This document shows, piece by piece, positions 43,679-52,689 of a stretch of DNA of 64,000 nucleotides. The notes under the pieces are model-generated. The model searched no databases and was not told the DNA's origin. It worked only from the letters and a program-made list of their open reading frames with translations. Position 1 is the first letter of the stretch. Every line of letters starts with the position of its first letter. Origin of the DNA: Parafrankia sp. EUN1f (lineage in GTDB: Bacteria > Actinomycetota > Actinomycetes > Frankiales > Frankiaceae); contig NZ_ADGX01000042.1 in assembly GCF_000177675.1 (NCBI RefSeq), positions 1-64,000 on the forward strand, in the 5' to 3' direction. A program made the translations under genes and the position numbers.

Positions 43679-44707
43679 CTAGCGACCGCGCCGCGGCGGC
43701 CGCGGTTGCGCCTGCCGGGCGACCGGGATCCGGGCGATCAGGTCGGTGACGATCCGCGCCGCGATGTCGTTCGTCGGCTCACCGGAGAGCGTGATCTCCG
43801 GGTGCAGCAGGAGGCGGTGCGCGAGCACCGCACTGGCCAGTGCCTGGACGTCGTCGGGGAGCACGTAGCCGCGCCGGTCGATGGCCGCGTGTGCCCGCGC
43901 GGTGCGGATGAGGTGCAGGGCCGCCCGCGGTGACGCCCCCAGCGTGATCTCGGGATGTCGCCGGGTGGCGCCGACCAGGTCGACGATGTACTGCCGGACC
44001 TCGTCCGAGACGTGCACGGAGCGGACCAGGCCGGCGAGCTTGGCCACCTCGGCCGCGCTGGTCACGGGCGTGACACCGGTCAGGGGATCGTTCTGCCCGT
44101 GGTTGTCGAGCATCGCCAGCTCGGCGGCGGGGGAGGGGTAGCCCATCGAGACCCGGGCGGTGAACCGGTCGCGCTGGGCCTCCGGCAGCGCCCGGGTGCC
44201 GTCCATCTCGATCGGGTTCTGGGTGGCGATGACCATGAACGGCGGCTCGAGGCGGTAGGTGACACCGTCCACGGTCACCTGGTGCTCCTCCATGCATTCC
44301 AGGAGCGCCGACTGTGCCTTCGGCTCCGCACGGTTGATCTCGTCGCCGACCACGATGTTCGCGAAGACCGGGCCGGGCCGGAACTCGAAGTCGCGGGTTC
44401 CCTGGTTGTAGACGCTCACCCCGGTCACATCGCTCGGCAGCAGGTCCGGGGTGAACTGGATCCGGCGGACCCGGGCGTCGATGGAGCGGGCGAGCGCCTT
44501 GGCCAGCATGGTCTTGCCGACGCCGGGCACATCCTCGATCAGCAGGTGACCCTCGGCGAACAGGACGACCAGCGCGGTGCGGATCACATCTGACTTGCCG
44601 TCGATGACCGTCTCCGCGGAGCGGCGCACCCGGTCGGCGACCTCGGACAAGTGATCTATGTCGGCCGCGGGGTCATGCCAACGCAGAACTCCCGGCTCCG
44701 TCACCAC
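43679..44707 (-). CDS. MoxR-family AAA+ ATPase
   Basis: Second MoxR ATPase (342 aa). Walker A is IEDVPGVGKTMLAKALARS, Walker B VGDEINRAEPKAQSALLECM, sensor ATQNPIEMDGTRALPEAQRDRF. The GTG at 44707 has GAGGGAGG 8 bases upstream. Together with the DUF58 and transglutaminase genes it forms a module parallel to moxR-DUF58-VWA at 17.5-20.7 kb. It is divergent from mraZ across 538 bp. Confidence 0.88.
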   Translation of the reverse strand: MVTEPGVLRWHDPAADIDHLSEVADRVRRSAETVIDGKSDVIRTALVVLFAEGHLLIEDVPGVGKTMLAKALARSIDARVRRIQFTPDLLPSDVTGVSVYNQGTRDFEFRPGPVFANIVVGDEINRAEPKAQSALLECMEEHQVTVDGVTYRLEPPFMVIATQNPIEMDGTRALPEAQRDRFTARVSMGYPSPAAELAMLDNHGQNDPLTGVTPVTSAAEVAKLAGLVRSVHVSDEVRQYIVDLVGATRRHPEITLGASPRAALHLIRTARAHAAIDRRGYVLPDDVQALASAVLAHRLLLHPEITLSGEPTNDIAARIVTDLIARIPVARQAQPRPPRRGR

Positions 44708-45245
44708 GGTGTCGGCCTCCCTCGGATCTCGTGCCCTGGCCGCTGCCACCGTTACGGGAATGTTGTCCCGTGGCGTCCCGGTCGTCTCACGGGTCCCCCC
44801 GCTACACCGCCCGGACATGACCGCGACGTGTCCTGCTCCCCTCTGAGTGTGACATCCGTTCGGGGGTGCCCGGGGCGACTGGTCGTCGTTGGTCCTTGCT
44901 GGGCCGGCGGTGGGTGATGGAGCGCGGTCTCGGCTCGCACCGTGATGCGCATTCGTAACATTTGCCGATTGCGCTCTGTGATCAATCAATCGCCAATTAG
45001 CCGCTTTATACCACCTTCGTAGTGGCGAACAACCGCTGCTCCCGTCCGGAGTGGGGGAGGTGGGGCCTAGCGGGGTGTCATGGGGGTGTGAGGTGGGGGG
45101 GAGTGGAGTAGAGTGGCGCGCAGTGGGGGAGGGGAGCTTGCGGCGCCTGTAGTCGACGTCTGGTGAACAGCTGCCGTCGGGTGAACCAACCGTCGTCTCT
45201 GGTGGCCGGGGCGCGTCTCGGTCGGAGCCAGGCGGGGAGGTGCCG
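44708..45245. other. 538-bp divergent control region of moxR2 and mraZ
   Basis: No gene supported. It holds an A/T-rich island at about 44945-45030, unusual in this genome, with a TATACC at 45007-45012 that could be a -10 for the division operon. It also has the four-box array at 45093-45126. The mRNA leader before mraZ would be about 200 nt. Confidence 0.5.
45093..45126 (+). promoter_or_regulatory. MraZ operator, four GTGG boxes at 10-bp spacing
   Basis: GTGG occurs at 45093, 45103, 45113 and 45123; the last three are within AGTGG. MraZ is known to bind direct repeats of this type (three or four boxes one helical turn apart) upstream of its own gene. The array lies about 120 bp before mraZ, so MraZ likely autoregulates the whole dcw operon. 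A further GTGG-rich stretch lies near 45050-45065. Confidence 0.75.
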
Positions 45246-45677
45246 GTGTTTCTCGGCAGCCACACGCCGCGGCTGGACGACAAAGGGCGACTGACGCTGC
45301 CGGCGAAGTTCCGGGAAGAGCTGGAAGGGGGGCTAGTGATCACAAAGGGGCAAGAGCGTTGTCTCTACGTGTTCCCTCTGGCGGAGTTCGCCCGGATCAG
45401 TGAGTCCCTTCGTACGGCTCCGGTCACGGCAAAGGCGCTCCGTGACTACAGCCGTGTGTTCTTCTCCTCGGCGGCGGACGACGTTCCCGACCGGCAGGGG
45501 CGGATCACTATTCCCCCTGCGCTACGCACTTATGCCGGGTTGTCCCGCGAGTGTGTGGTGAACGGCGCCAACACCAGGGTCGAGATCTGGGACTCCACCC
45601 GATGGGAGACCTATCTGGCGGACCAGGAGGAGACCTTCGCCGAGCTGTCGGAGGAGGTTCTGCCCGGAGTCATCTGA
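45246..45677 (+). CDS. mraZ: Transcriptional regulator MraZ
   Basis: SpoVT/AbrB-like DNA-binding protein that represses the dcw operon. It begins [22 protein letters not shown]. The second half repeats the fold ([20 protein letters not shown]). 143 aa is normal. Start GTG 45246 because GGGGAGG lies 5 bases before it; GTG 45240 would overlap that site. Its own boxes are upstream. rsmH follows after 300 bp. Confidence 0.92.
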   Translation: MFLGSHTPRLDDKGRLTLPAKFREELEGGLVITKGQERCLYVFPLAEFARISESLRTAPVTAKALRDYSRVFFSSAADDVPDRQGRITIPPALRTYAGLSRECVVNGANTRVEIWDSTRWETYLADQEETFAELSEEVLPGVI

Positions 45678-45977
45678 GTTTTCGCAGGCACGATGTGACC
45701 ATCGGTCGTCTGTCGAGGTCTCCCCCCGCTCCCACCGGGCGCCACTTCCCCGGCGTCCGGCGGAACGAGCGGGGCGGGACCTGGGTGTACGACCCCATCG
45801 GCCGTTCCCCTGCCGAGCCGTTCCCGTCGTCGGCGCGAACTCGCGGCATCCCTGACCCGTGCACCGTGAGATGGAAAAGGATCACAGCGCGCCGGCGGCG
45901 GCGCGCCCGGCGTCACCTGAACCGGCGTGACCGTCCGGGGGATGTTCCAGTTTTCGACAAGGGCCGAGGGGTTGGCA
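45678..45977. other. 300-bp mraZ-rsmH gap
   Basis: I see no gene, strong promoter or terminator here. The sequence is GC-rich; the short ATG/GTG frames lack codon bias. The gap is longer than usual between these two genes. Confidence 0.4.
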
Positions 45978-46961
45978 GTGGACGTCACGCACACGCCGGT
46001 GCTGACCGAGCGCGTCGTCGAGCTGCTCACTCCCGCCATGCAGGCGCCCGGGGCGATCGTGGTGGACACGACCGTGGGGCTGGGTGGGCATTCCCTGGCC
46101 CTGCTTGAGGCATTTCCGCGGGCCCGGCTCATCGGGCTTGACCGCGATCCGCGCGCCCTCGCCTACAGCCGCCACCGGCTGGCCGACCTCGGTACCCGGG
46201 TCGATCTGGTGCACATGGTCTACGACCAGCTTCCGGACGCCCTTTCCGGGTTGGGCGTCGCCGAGGTGAACGGGATTCTGTTCGACCTCGGTGTCTCCTC
46301 CATGCAGCTCGACATGGATGAACGCGGATTCGCTTACTCGCGGGACGCGCCGCTGGACATGCGGATGGACCAGGAGCGCGGGCCGACCGCGGCCGACGTG
46401 CTTAACACCTACGATGTCGACTCCCTTACCCGCATCCTGCGGAACTACGGCGAGGAGCGCTTCGCCCGCCGGATCGCGCAGGCGGTGGTGAGCGCGCGGC
46501 AGACGGCCCCGTTCACCACATCCGCGCGGCTGGTGGACCTCATCCGCGATGCCATTCCGGCGGCGGCCCGGCGCACCGGCGGGAATCCCGCGAAGCGAAC
46601 CTTCCAGGCATTGCGTATTGAGGTGAACACCGAACTGGATGTGCTCGAGCGGGCGCTGCCGGCCGCATTCGACGCGCTGGCGGTGGGCGGCCGGCTGGTG
46701 GTGCTGTCCTACCACTCCCTGGAGGACCGGCTGGTGAAACGCTCGCTCGGGCCGCGGGCGGTTCCAGCCGTACCGCCGGATATGCCGGTGATTCCCGACG
46801 AGGCCCGCCCGACGCTGCGGTGGCTGACCCGTGGCGCCGAGCCGGCGTCCGACCAGGAGATCGAGCGGAACGCGCGGGCCGGATCCGTCCGCCTGCGTGC
46901 CGTGGAACGCGTGGCGGCCGAGCCGGGCCGTGCACAGAACCCGACCGGAGGTGTCCGATGA
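45978..46961 (+). CDS. rsmH: 16S rRNA (cytosine(1402)-N4)-methyltransferase
   Basis: Methylates N4 of C1402 in 16S rRNA using SAM. The 327-aa protein has [13 protein letters not shown] at the start, the SAM loop [23 protein letters not shown], and the conserved [22 protein letters not shown] at 45978 has GAGGGG 6 bases upstream. Its stop overlaps the ftsL start (ATGA). Confidence 0.95.
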   Translation: MDVTHTPVLTERVVELLTPAMQAPGAIVVDTTVGLGGHSLALLEAFPRARLIGLDRDPRALAYSRHRLADLGTRVDLVHMVYDQLPDALSGLGVAEVNGILFDLGVSSMQLDMDERGFAYSRDAPLDMRMDQERGPTAADVLNTYDVDSLTRILRNYGEERFARRIAQAVVSARQTAPFTTSARLVDLIRDAIPAAARRTGGNPAKRTFQALRIEVNTELDVLERALPAAFDALAVGGRLVVLSYHSLEDRLVKRSLGPRAVPAVPPDMPVIPDEARPTLRWLTRGAEPASDQEIERNARAGSVRLRAVERVAAEPGRAQNPTGGVR

Positions 46962-48508
46962 CCGCACCCGCGCACCCGCTGCCCCGTGGCGGTCGCGCCC
47001 GTCCGGCTCGTCGCGCGTCCGGTTCCGCGGGCCACGGGACGGACCCGGCCGGCGCCGAGTTCCGCCGCGCCGAGTACGTCTATGACAGCACCGCATACGA
47101 CCGGGCCGACGACGACGAGGGCGCATACGACGGCAGCGCGTATGCCGATGCCGCATACGACCGGGCCGGTCAGGCCACCGTGACGCACGACCAGTCCGTC
47201 GAGCCCGTCGAGGCGTACGGCCAGGTCACCGGGTCGTACGACGAGGCCACCGGGCAGCGCGGCCGTAGTGGCGTGATCCTGCAGCGGGACGACTCGGCGT
47301 CCGGGTCGGTCGGGCGCGATCGGAGCGCCGGCTCCGGACGGGCCCGCTCGCGCGGCCAGAACCACGAAGGTGCCGGCGTCGACATCGCCGGTTACGCCGA
47401 CATGGAAGACCAGACGATGGACGGAACCGGAACGCGTCCCGCCGCGACGAGGGCAGCTCGCGCGGGCACGGCGGCCCCGCGTGCCCGCGGCGGTGCGGGC
47501 TCGGGCGCGGCGGGCAGCGGCACGGTGCGGTCGGGTGCTGGCCGGTCCTCCGTAGCCCGGGGAGCCGGTGCCGCCCGCGCGACCACGAGCCGATCCGGCG
47601 CGTCCGCGACCAGGTCCGGCGCGGGCACGACCCGCGCGGCCGCGACGCCTGCGGCGACTCGTTCCGGTGCGGCGGCGAGCCGTTCCGGTGCGACGGCGCG
47701 TTCCGGTGCGACGGCGCGGTCCAGCGCGGCGCGGCCGGGATCCGGCCGGCTGGCCGCGTCGATGGCGGGCGGTGTCACGAGCGCGCCGCCCCTGGGCTCG
47801 CCGCTGCTGCGCCCGGACTGGCCACGGCTGTCGTCCTGGCGGCTTCCGGGGCGGTCGAACGCGCCGCGTGGTCCGTTCGTCGCCCTTCTGCTCGTCCTGA
47901 TGGGGGCGGGCCTGCTGTCTCTGCTTCTGCTCAACATCGCGCTCATGGAGCACGCGTTCCATGCGGACGAGCTCGAGCAGGAGTCCGCCACGCTGACCCG
48001 TCAGGAGCAGGAGCTTTCGCTCCAGCTCGACGAGCAGTCGGACCCGGGCCAGCTCGCCGCGCGGGCCACCCAGCTCGGAATGGTCTCCGGCGAGGTGCCC
48101 GGGTTCATGCCGACGGACGCACCGCTGCCGCCAGGCGCGCGGGTCCTCACTCGCGAGGCGGGTAGCGGGATGCTGCTGGTGGTGGTCCCGTCGACGGCGG
48201 CCAACGGATCGGCCTCGACCGGATCCGCCGCGGCCGGAACGACAGCCGCCGGCACGACAGCGGCCGGAACCGGCGCCGGTCAGGTCACGACGGGCACCGC
48301 TGGGACGACCGCGTCCGCGGGAGCCGGCACATCCGCGGGAGCGGGTAGCGCCGCCGGGACCGGCACGGCAGCGCAAGGCCAGGGCCAGGCTCAGGCACAG
48401 GGATCCGCATCGGCGGACGGTCAGGCCACGAGTGGTGACGGGGCGGCCGCGGGTGGCGAGCCCGCGGCCGCTGCCCAAGCCGGTGGAGAGGCGGTAGCCG
48501 GTCAGTGA
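46958..48508 (+). CDS. ftsL: FtsL-like cell division protein with very long N-terminus
   Basis: Bitopic septal protein. Of 516 aa, the first about 305 residues are cytoplasmic and low-complexity (Tyr-Asp-Ala-rich repeats such as [12 protein letters not shown], then Ala/Arg/Ser/Gly). One membrane helix follows (about 307-330, [20 protein letters not shown]), then a short coiled coil ([20 protein letters not shown]) and [11 protein letters not shown], typical of FtsL/FtsB. An Ala/Gly/Thr tail ends it. ATG coupled to rsmH with GGAGGTG upstream. The N-terminus is much longer than in typical actinobacterial FtsL. Confidence 0.8.
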   Translation: MTAPAHPLPRGGRARPARRASGSAGHGTDPAGAEFRRAEYVYDSTAYDRADDDEGAYDGSAYADAAYDRAGQATVTHDQSVEPVEAYGQVTGSYDEATGQRGRSGVILQRDDSASGSVGRDRSAGSGRARSRGQNHEGAGVDIAGYADMEDQTMDGTGTRPAATRAARAGTAAPRARGGAGSGAAGSGTVRSGAGRSSVARGAGAARATTSRSGASATRSGAGTTRAAATPAATRSGAAASRSGATARSGATARSSAARPGSGRLAASMAGGVTSAPPLGSPLLRPDWPRLSSWRLPGRSNAPRGPFVALLLVLMGAGLLSLLLLNIALMEHAFHADELEQESATLTRQEQELSLQLDEQSDPGQLAARATQLGMVSGEVPGFMPTDAPLPPGARVLTREAGSGMLLVVVPSTAANGSASTGSAAAGTTAAGTTAAGTGAGQVTTGTAGTTASAGAGTSAGAGSAAGTGTAAQGQGQAQAQGSASADGQATSGDGAAAGGEPAAAAQAGGEAVAGQ

Positions 48509-50919
48509 GCTCGACGGGTCGCGGGCCGGCGTCCGGCCGTGGACGTTCCCGGCTGCGTCTCGTCACCAGCTCGCCCGCGGAACCGAGTTCGAACAGCGAC
48601 GACCTGCTCGACCCGGCGGTGCGCCGGTTCTCCGGCCGCGATCCGGAGCAGGAGCGCCCGCGGGTGCCTCCCGCCCGTCGGGTGCCCCCGCGCGGTGCCC
48701 CCGCTCGCCGACCACCAGTCCGTCGGGATCCCGATCCGGTCGAGGACGACTGGTTCGACGACTACACGGATGCCGAGGTCAACGGCGTCGAGACGATCAC
48801 CGGCCCGCGGGCGACGCCGGGATCCGTGCCCGCGCGCGGCGACCGGCGCACGTCCGCCGGCGGCACGTCGACCCGTGGCCGCTCGGCTGACCGTGGCCGT
48901 TCGGCGGAGCGAGGCCGTTCGGCGGAGCGAGGCCGGTCGGTGGAGCGCGCCGGGTCCTCGGTCCGGGGTGCCTCCTCGGCCAGGAGCGGGACGTCAGGGG
49001 CGAGCCGTCAGCCGGCGCGTTCCACCGCCCGCGGTACGGCGGGGGCTACCAGGACCAGGCCCGTCCGGGCCACGCCTGTCCGTGGGGCGGCTCGGAGCCG
49101 GTCCGGGCCGGGCGGGCGGCGTCCGCCGGCGCGGCGCGGGCTGGACGGCTCCGCCACGCGTGCGCCACTGCCGTTCGTGCTCGCGAGCCCGCGGCGGCGG
49201 ATCCGGGCGTCCGTCGTCCTGATGGTCGCCGTGCTGGTCGTGATCGCCGGCCGGCTCGCGCAGCTGCAGGGCTTCGGGTCGTCGGCCTACGCGGAGGCGG
49301 CGCACCAGCAGGTCCTGCGCAAATCGGTGCTGCCTGCCGACCGTGGAATGATCACTGATCGGCATGGCTACCCGCTGGCACGGGACATCGAGCAGCGCGC
49401 CGTCTACGCGGACCCGTTCGTGATGTCCGAGGTCGACGTCCTCACGGCCGCGCGCAAGCTCGCTCCCGTGATCGGCAGGTCCGAGAACGAGCTGCGGAAG
49501 CTGATGGCGGCGAACGGCGAGGCGCGGTTCGTCTATCTCGGCCGGGGGTTCCAACGGTCGGTCGGCGACGAGGTCACCAAGCTGGACCTACCCGGCATCG
49601 GCGTCCTGGACGAGCGGGGGCGCAGCTATCCCGCGGAGACCCTCGGCTCGAACTTCGTGGGCTTCACCAGCCGCGGTGACAACGACGTCCTCGAGGGCCG
49701 CGCAGGGCTCGAGCAGGCCTATGACGATGTGCTGCACGGCACGAACGGCCGCCGCCAGATCGAGGCGGACCCGTCCGGGCGTGAGATCCCGTCCGCGCAG
49801 AGCATGGAGAAGGAGCCGGTCGACGGTTCGACGGTTCGCCTCACCATCGAAAGGGACATCCAGTGGGAGGCGCAGCGAGCGATCGCTGAGGCGGTGCGGA
49901 ACTCCGAGGCCGACGGCGGGACCATCGTGGTGATGCAGCCGAAGACGGGCGACCTGCTGGCCTTGGCCGACGCTCCCCAGTACGACCCGAACAACATCAC
50001 CGAGCGGGACCAGGACGCGATAGGTAACCGCTCCACCGGCCAGGCCTTCGAACCGGGCAGCGTCAACAAGGTCATCACGATGGCCGCGGCGCTCGACCGC
50101 GGCCTGATCGACGCGACGACACCGATCACCGTTCCGTCGTCCATCGAACGGGGCGGGGTCAGGATCGCCGACTCCGAGCCGCACGGGACGGAGCATCTGA
50201 CCGCGGCCGGCGTGCTCGCGCGGTCGAGCAACATCGGGACCGTGGAGATCGCCGAACGGGTGGGCAGCGCCAACCTGGAGGAGATGATGCGGGCGTTCGG
50301 TCTCGGTGAGAAGACCGAGCTCGACTTCCCGGGTGAGACGGCGGGCATCCTGCCGGCGGCGTCGGACTGGTCGGGCAGCCAGGCGGCGACCATCGCCTAC
50401 GGCCAGGGCATGTCGGCGACCGCGATCCAGATGGCCTCGGTCTACGCGACGGTGGCGAACGGTGGCCTGCGGGTCGCGCCGCGGCTGGTGGACGCGATCA
50501 TCGGCCCGGACGGGGTCGCGCAGGAGACAGCGCGGGAGCCCGAGCGCCGGGTGATCTCGACCGAGACGGCGGCCACCCTCACCCGCATGCTCGAGGAGGT
50601 GGCCACGGACCAGGGCACCGCCCCGGCCGCCGAGGTCACCGGCTACCGGGTCGCGGGCAAGACCGGTACCGCCAAGCGGTACGACGCGGCCAGCGGGGGT
50701 TACAAGGGCTATGTCTCGTCGTTCATCGGCTTCGCCCCGGCGGACGATCCGCAGGTCGTCGTCGAGGTCGTGCTCGACAACCCGCAGAAGGGTGCCTACT
50801 ACGGCGGCGAGGTCGCCGCGCCCGTCTTCTCCAAGGTGATGAGTTTCGCGCTCACGACCCTGGGGGTGCCGCCGCCGGGCACCAAGCCTGAGTCGCTGGT
50901 CCTCAGTCTGGACCGCTAG
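48505..50919 (+). CDS. ftsI: Septal peptidoglycan transpeptidase FtsI (PBP class B)
   Basis: Crosslinks septal peptidoglycan. 804 aa: a disordered Arg/Ser-rich N-terminus of about 230 residues with RGRSAER repeats (about 125-150), membrane helix (about 232-255), dimerisation domain, and transpeptidase domain with SxxK at S519-K522 (EPGSVNKV), SxN at 574-576 (SSN) and KTG at K719. GTG overlaps the ftsL stop (GTGA). The long N-terminus exceeds the usual length. Confidence 0.92.
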   Translation: MSSTGRGPASGRGRSRLRLVTSSPAEPSSNSDDLLDPAVRRFSGRDPEQERPRVPPARRVPPRGAPARRPPVRRDPDPVEDDWFDDYTDAEVNGVETITGPRATPGSVPARGDRRTSAGGTSTRGRSADRGRSAERGRSAERGRSVERAGSSVRGASSARSGTSGASRQPARSTARGTAGATRTRPVRATPVRGAARSRSGPGGRRPPARRGLDGSATRAPLPFVLASPRRRIRASVVLMVAVLVVIAGRLAQLQGFGSSAYAEAAHQQVLRKSVLPADRGMITDRHGYPLARDIEQRAVYADPFVMSEVDVLTAARKLAPVIGRSENELRKLMAANGEARFVYLGRGFQRSVGDEVTKLDLPGIGVLDERGRSYPAETLGSNFVGFTSRGDNDVLEGRAGLEQAYDDVLHGTNGRRQIEADPSGREIPSAQSMEKEPVDGSTVRLTIERDIQWEAQRAIAEAVRNSEADGGTIVVMQPKTGDLLALADAPQYDPNNITERDQDAIGNRSTGQAFEPGSVNKVITMAAALDRGLIDATTPITVPSSIERGGVRIADSEPHGTEHLTAAGVLARSSNIGTVEIAERVGSANLEEMMRAFGLGEKTELDFPGETAGILPAASDWSGSQAATIAYGQGMSATAIQMASVYATVANGGLRVAPRLVDAIIGPDGVAQETAREPERRVISTETAATLTRMLEEVATDQGTAPAAEVTGYRVAGKTGTAKRYDAASGGYKGYVSSFIGFAPADDPQVVVEVVLDNPQKGAYYGGEVAAPVFSKVMSFALTTLGVPPPGTKPESLVLSLDR

Positions 50920-51092
50920 CACCGTGCCGGCCTGTGACCGTCCCGCCGAGCCGCGCACGCCCTCCGTGTCCGGGGTGGCGCGCGCTGTTCTGGCTGGCGG
51001 TTCGCCGGTGAGCTGCCCGAAGACAGCCGGGTCGTCCCGGTGGACCACCGACGTCCACGACGCCCGTGCGGATCCCCTGACCGCCCGCCCAC

Positions 51093-51098
51093 TAAGGT
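51093..51098 (+). promoter_or_regulatory. -10 box of a likely leaderless murE transcript
   Basis: TAAGGT lies 7 bp before GTG 51106, with no ribosome site at that start. It suggests an internal promoter in the 186-bp ftsI-murE gap, giving a leaderless murE mRNA. Confidence 0.45.
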
Positions 51099-51105
51099 CG
51101 TGTCC

Positions 51106-52689
51106 GTGACCTCCCCGGCACTACGTCCGGCAGCGCCGTCACCGCGGTCGCTGGCCGCTCTGCCTGGCGTCCTGCACCCCGTCGCCGTCGCGTTCGAGCC
51201 CTCCGGTGCGCCTACCCCCTCTGGTGCGCCCGGCCCCTCTGGTGCGCCCGGCCCCGGCGTGCGCCTGGATGACGTCCGCGTCACCGGCGTCACCCATGAC
51301 TCGCGTGCGGTGATCCCCGGCGATCTGTACGCGGCCCTGCCCGGCGCGAACGTGCACGGCGCCGACTTCGCCGTCGGTGCCGTCGCCGCGGGGGCGGTCG
51401 CGGTGCTCACCGATCCGTCCGGTGCCGCCCGGCTGGCCGGCCGGGTCGCGGTCCCCGTGCTGGTGACCGACGACCCGCGCCGTGATCTGGCCCCGGTGGC
51501 CGCCTGGGTTTACGGCCATCCTTCGCAGGCGCTGACGCTGCTTGGTGTCACCGGAACCAACGGCAAGACCACCACCGCGTTCCTGCTGGACGCCGGCCTG
51601 CGGGCCGCCGGCCACACCACCGGCCTGCTCGGCACGGTGCAGACCCGCATCGGCGGCACGGTCGTCCCGTCGGTGCGGACCACGCCCGAGTCGAGCGACC
51701 TGCAGGCCCTGTTCGCGACGATGGTCGAGCGCGGGGTCACCGCGGCGGTGATGGAGGTCTCCAGCCACGCGCTGGCCCAGCACCGGGTCGACGCGCTGCG
51801 GTTCACCGGCGCCGCCTTCACGAACCTCAGCCAGGACCATCTGGACTTTCATCCGACGATGGAGGACTACTTCGCCGCCAAGGCGACGCTGTTCGAGGCC
51901 GGGCGCAGCAAGGACGCGGTGATCTGCGTCGACGACGACTGGGGCCGCCGTCTCGCGCGGCAGCGCCCGGACGCGCGCACCTACTCCGTCACCGGTGCCG
52001 ACGCCGACTGGTGGCCGGAGGATGTCGTCGCCGGCCCGGCCGGCACGGTGTGCCGCGTGCTCGGCCCGGACGGGGCCAAGGCGGACCTCTCGGTGACGCT
52101 GCCCGGCCGGTTCAACCTGGCGAACGCCCTCGGCGCGCTGGCCCTGCTGGCCGCGACCGGCGTCCCGCTGGAGGTGGCGGCGGAGGGGATCTCCTCGCTG
52201 ACCGGCGTTCCCGGCCGGATGGAGCGGGTCGACGGGGGCCAGCCCTTCCTCGCCGTCGTCGACTTCGCGCACACCCCGGACGCGGTCGTCACGCTGCTCG
52301 AGGCGGTCCGCCCGCTGGTGACCGGGCGGGTGATCGTCGTGCTGGGCTGCGGCGGTGACCGGGACCGCGGGAAACGGCCGCTGATGGGCGCCGCCGCCGC
52401 CCGGCTCGCGGACCTGGCGGTGTTCACCAACGACAACCCCCGGTCGGAGGACCCGGCCGTGATCCTCGACCAGATCGTCGCCGGCGCCCGCGAGGTGGCC
52501 GGCGCGGGCCGGTTCGTCGTCGAGCCCGACCGGGCGGCGGCGATCGCGCTGGCGGTCGCCGCCGCCGGGCCGGCCGATGCCGTGGTGGTGGCGGGCAAGG
52601 GGCACGAGACCGGGCAGAACGTCGCCGGTGTGATCACGCCGTTCGACGACCGTGAGGTGCTGGCGGCGGCGCTGCGGGCCGCCCGGTGA
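51106..52689 (+). CDS. murE: UDP-MurNAc-tripeptide synthetase (meso-DAP-adding)
   Basis: Adds meso-diaminopimelate to UDP-MurNAc-L-Ala-D-Glu. The ATP loop is GVTGTNGKTTT, then the GRFNLANALGALALL (Asn motif), and the DAP-binding DNPR motif (TNDNPRSEDP), which points to DAP rather than Lys. 527 aa; near the start an 18-bp DNA repeat makes the SGAP repeats. GTG 51106 chosen for the leaderless signature; GTG 51100 is the alternative. murF overlaps its stop. Confidence 0.94.
   Translation: MTSPALRPAAPSPRSLAALPGVLHPVAVAFEPSGAPTPSGAPGPSGAPGPGVRLDDVRVTGVTHDSRAVIPGDLYAALPGANVHGADFAVGAVAAGAVAVLTDPSGAARLAGRVAVPVLVTDDPRRDLAPVAAWVYGHPSQALTLLGVTGTNGKTTTAFLLDAGLRAAGHTTGLLGTVQTRIGGTVVPSVRTTPESSDLQALFATMVERGVTAAVMEVSSHALAQHRVDALRFTGAAFTNLSQDHLDFHPTMEDYFAAKATLFEAGRSKDAVICVDDDWGRRLARQRPDARTYSVTGADADWWPEDVVAGPAGTVCRVLGPDGAKADLSVTLPGRFNLANALGALALLAATGVPLEVAAEGISSLTGVPGRMERVDGGQPFLAVVDFAHTPDAVVTLLEAVRPLVTGRVIVVLGCGGDRDRGKRPLMGAAAARLADLAVFTNDNPRSEDPAVILDQIVAGAREVAGAGRFVVEPDRAAAIALAVAAAGPADAVVVAGKGHETGQNVAGVITPFDDREVLAAALRAAR
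51199..51252. repeat. 18-bp tandem repeat inside murE
   Basis: Three copies of CCCTCTGGTGCGCCCGGC (the first with three changes) encode the SGAPxP repeats in the non-catalytic N-terminus of MurE. The last two copies are identical, suggesting recent expansion. Confidence 0.75.
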
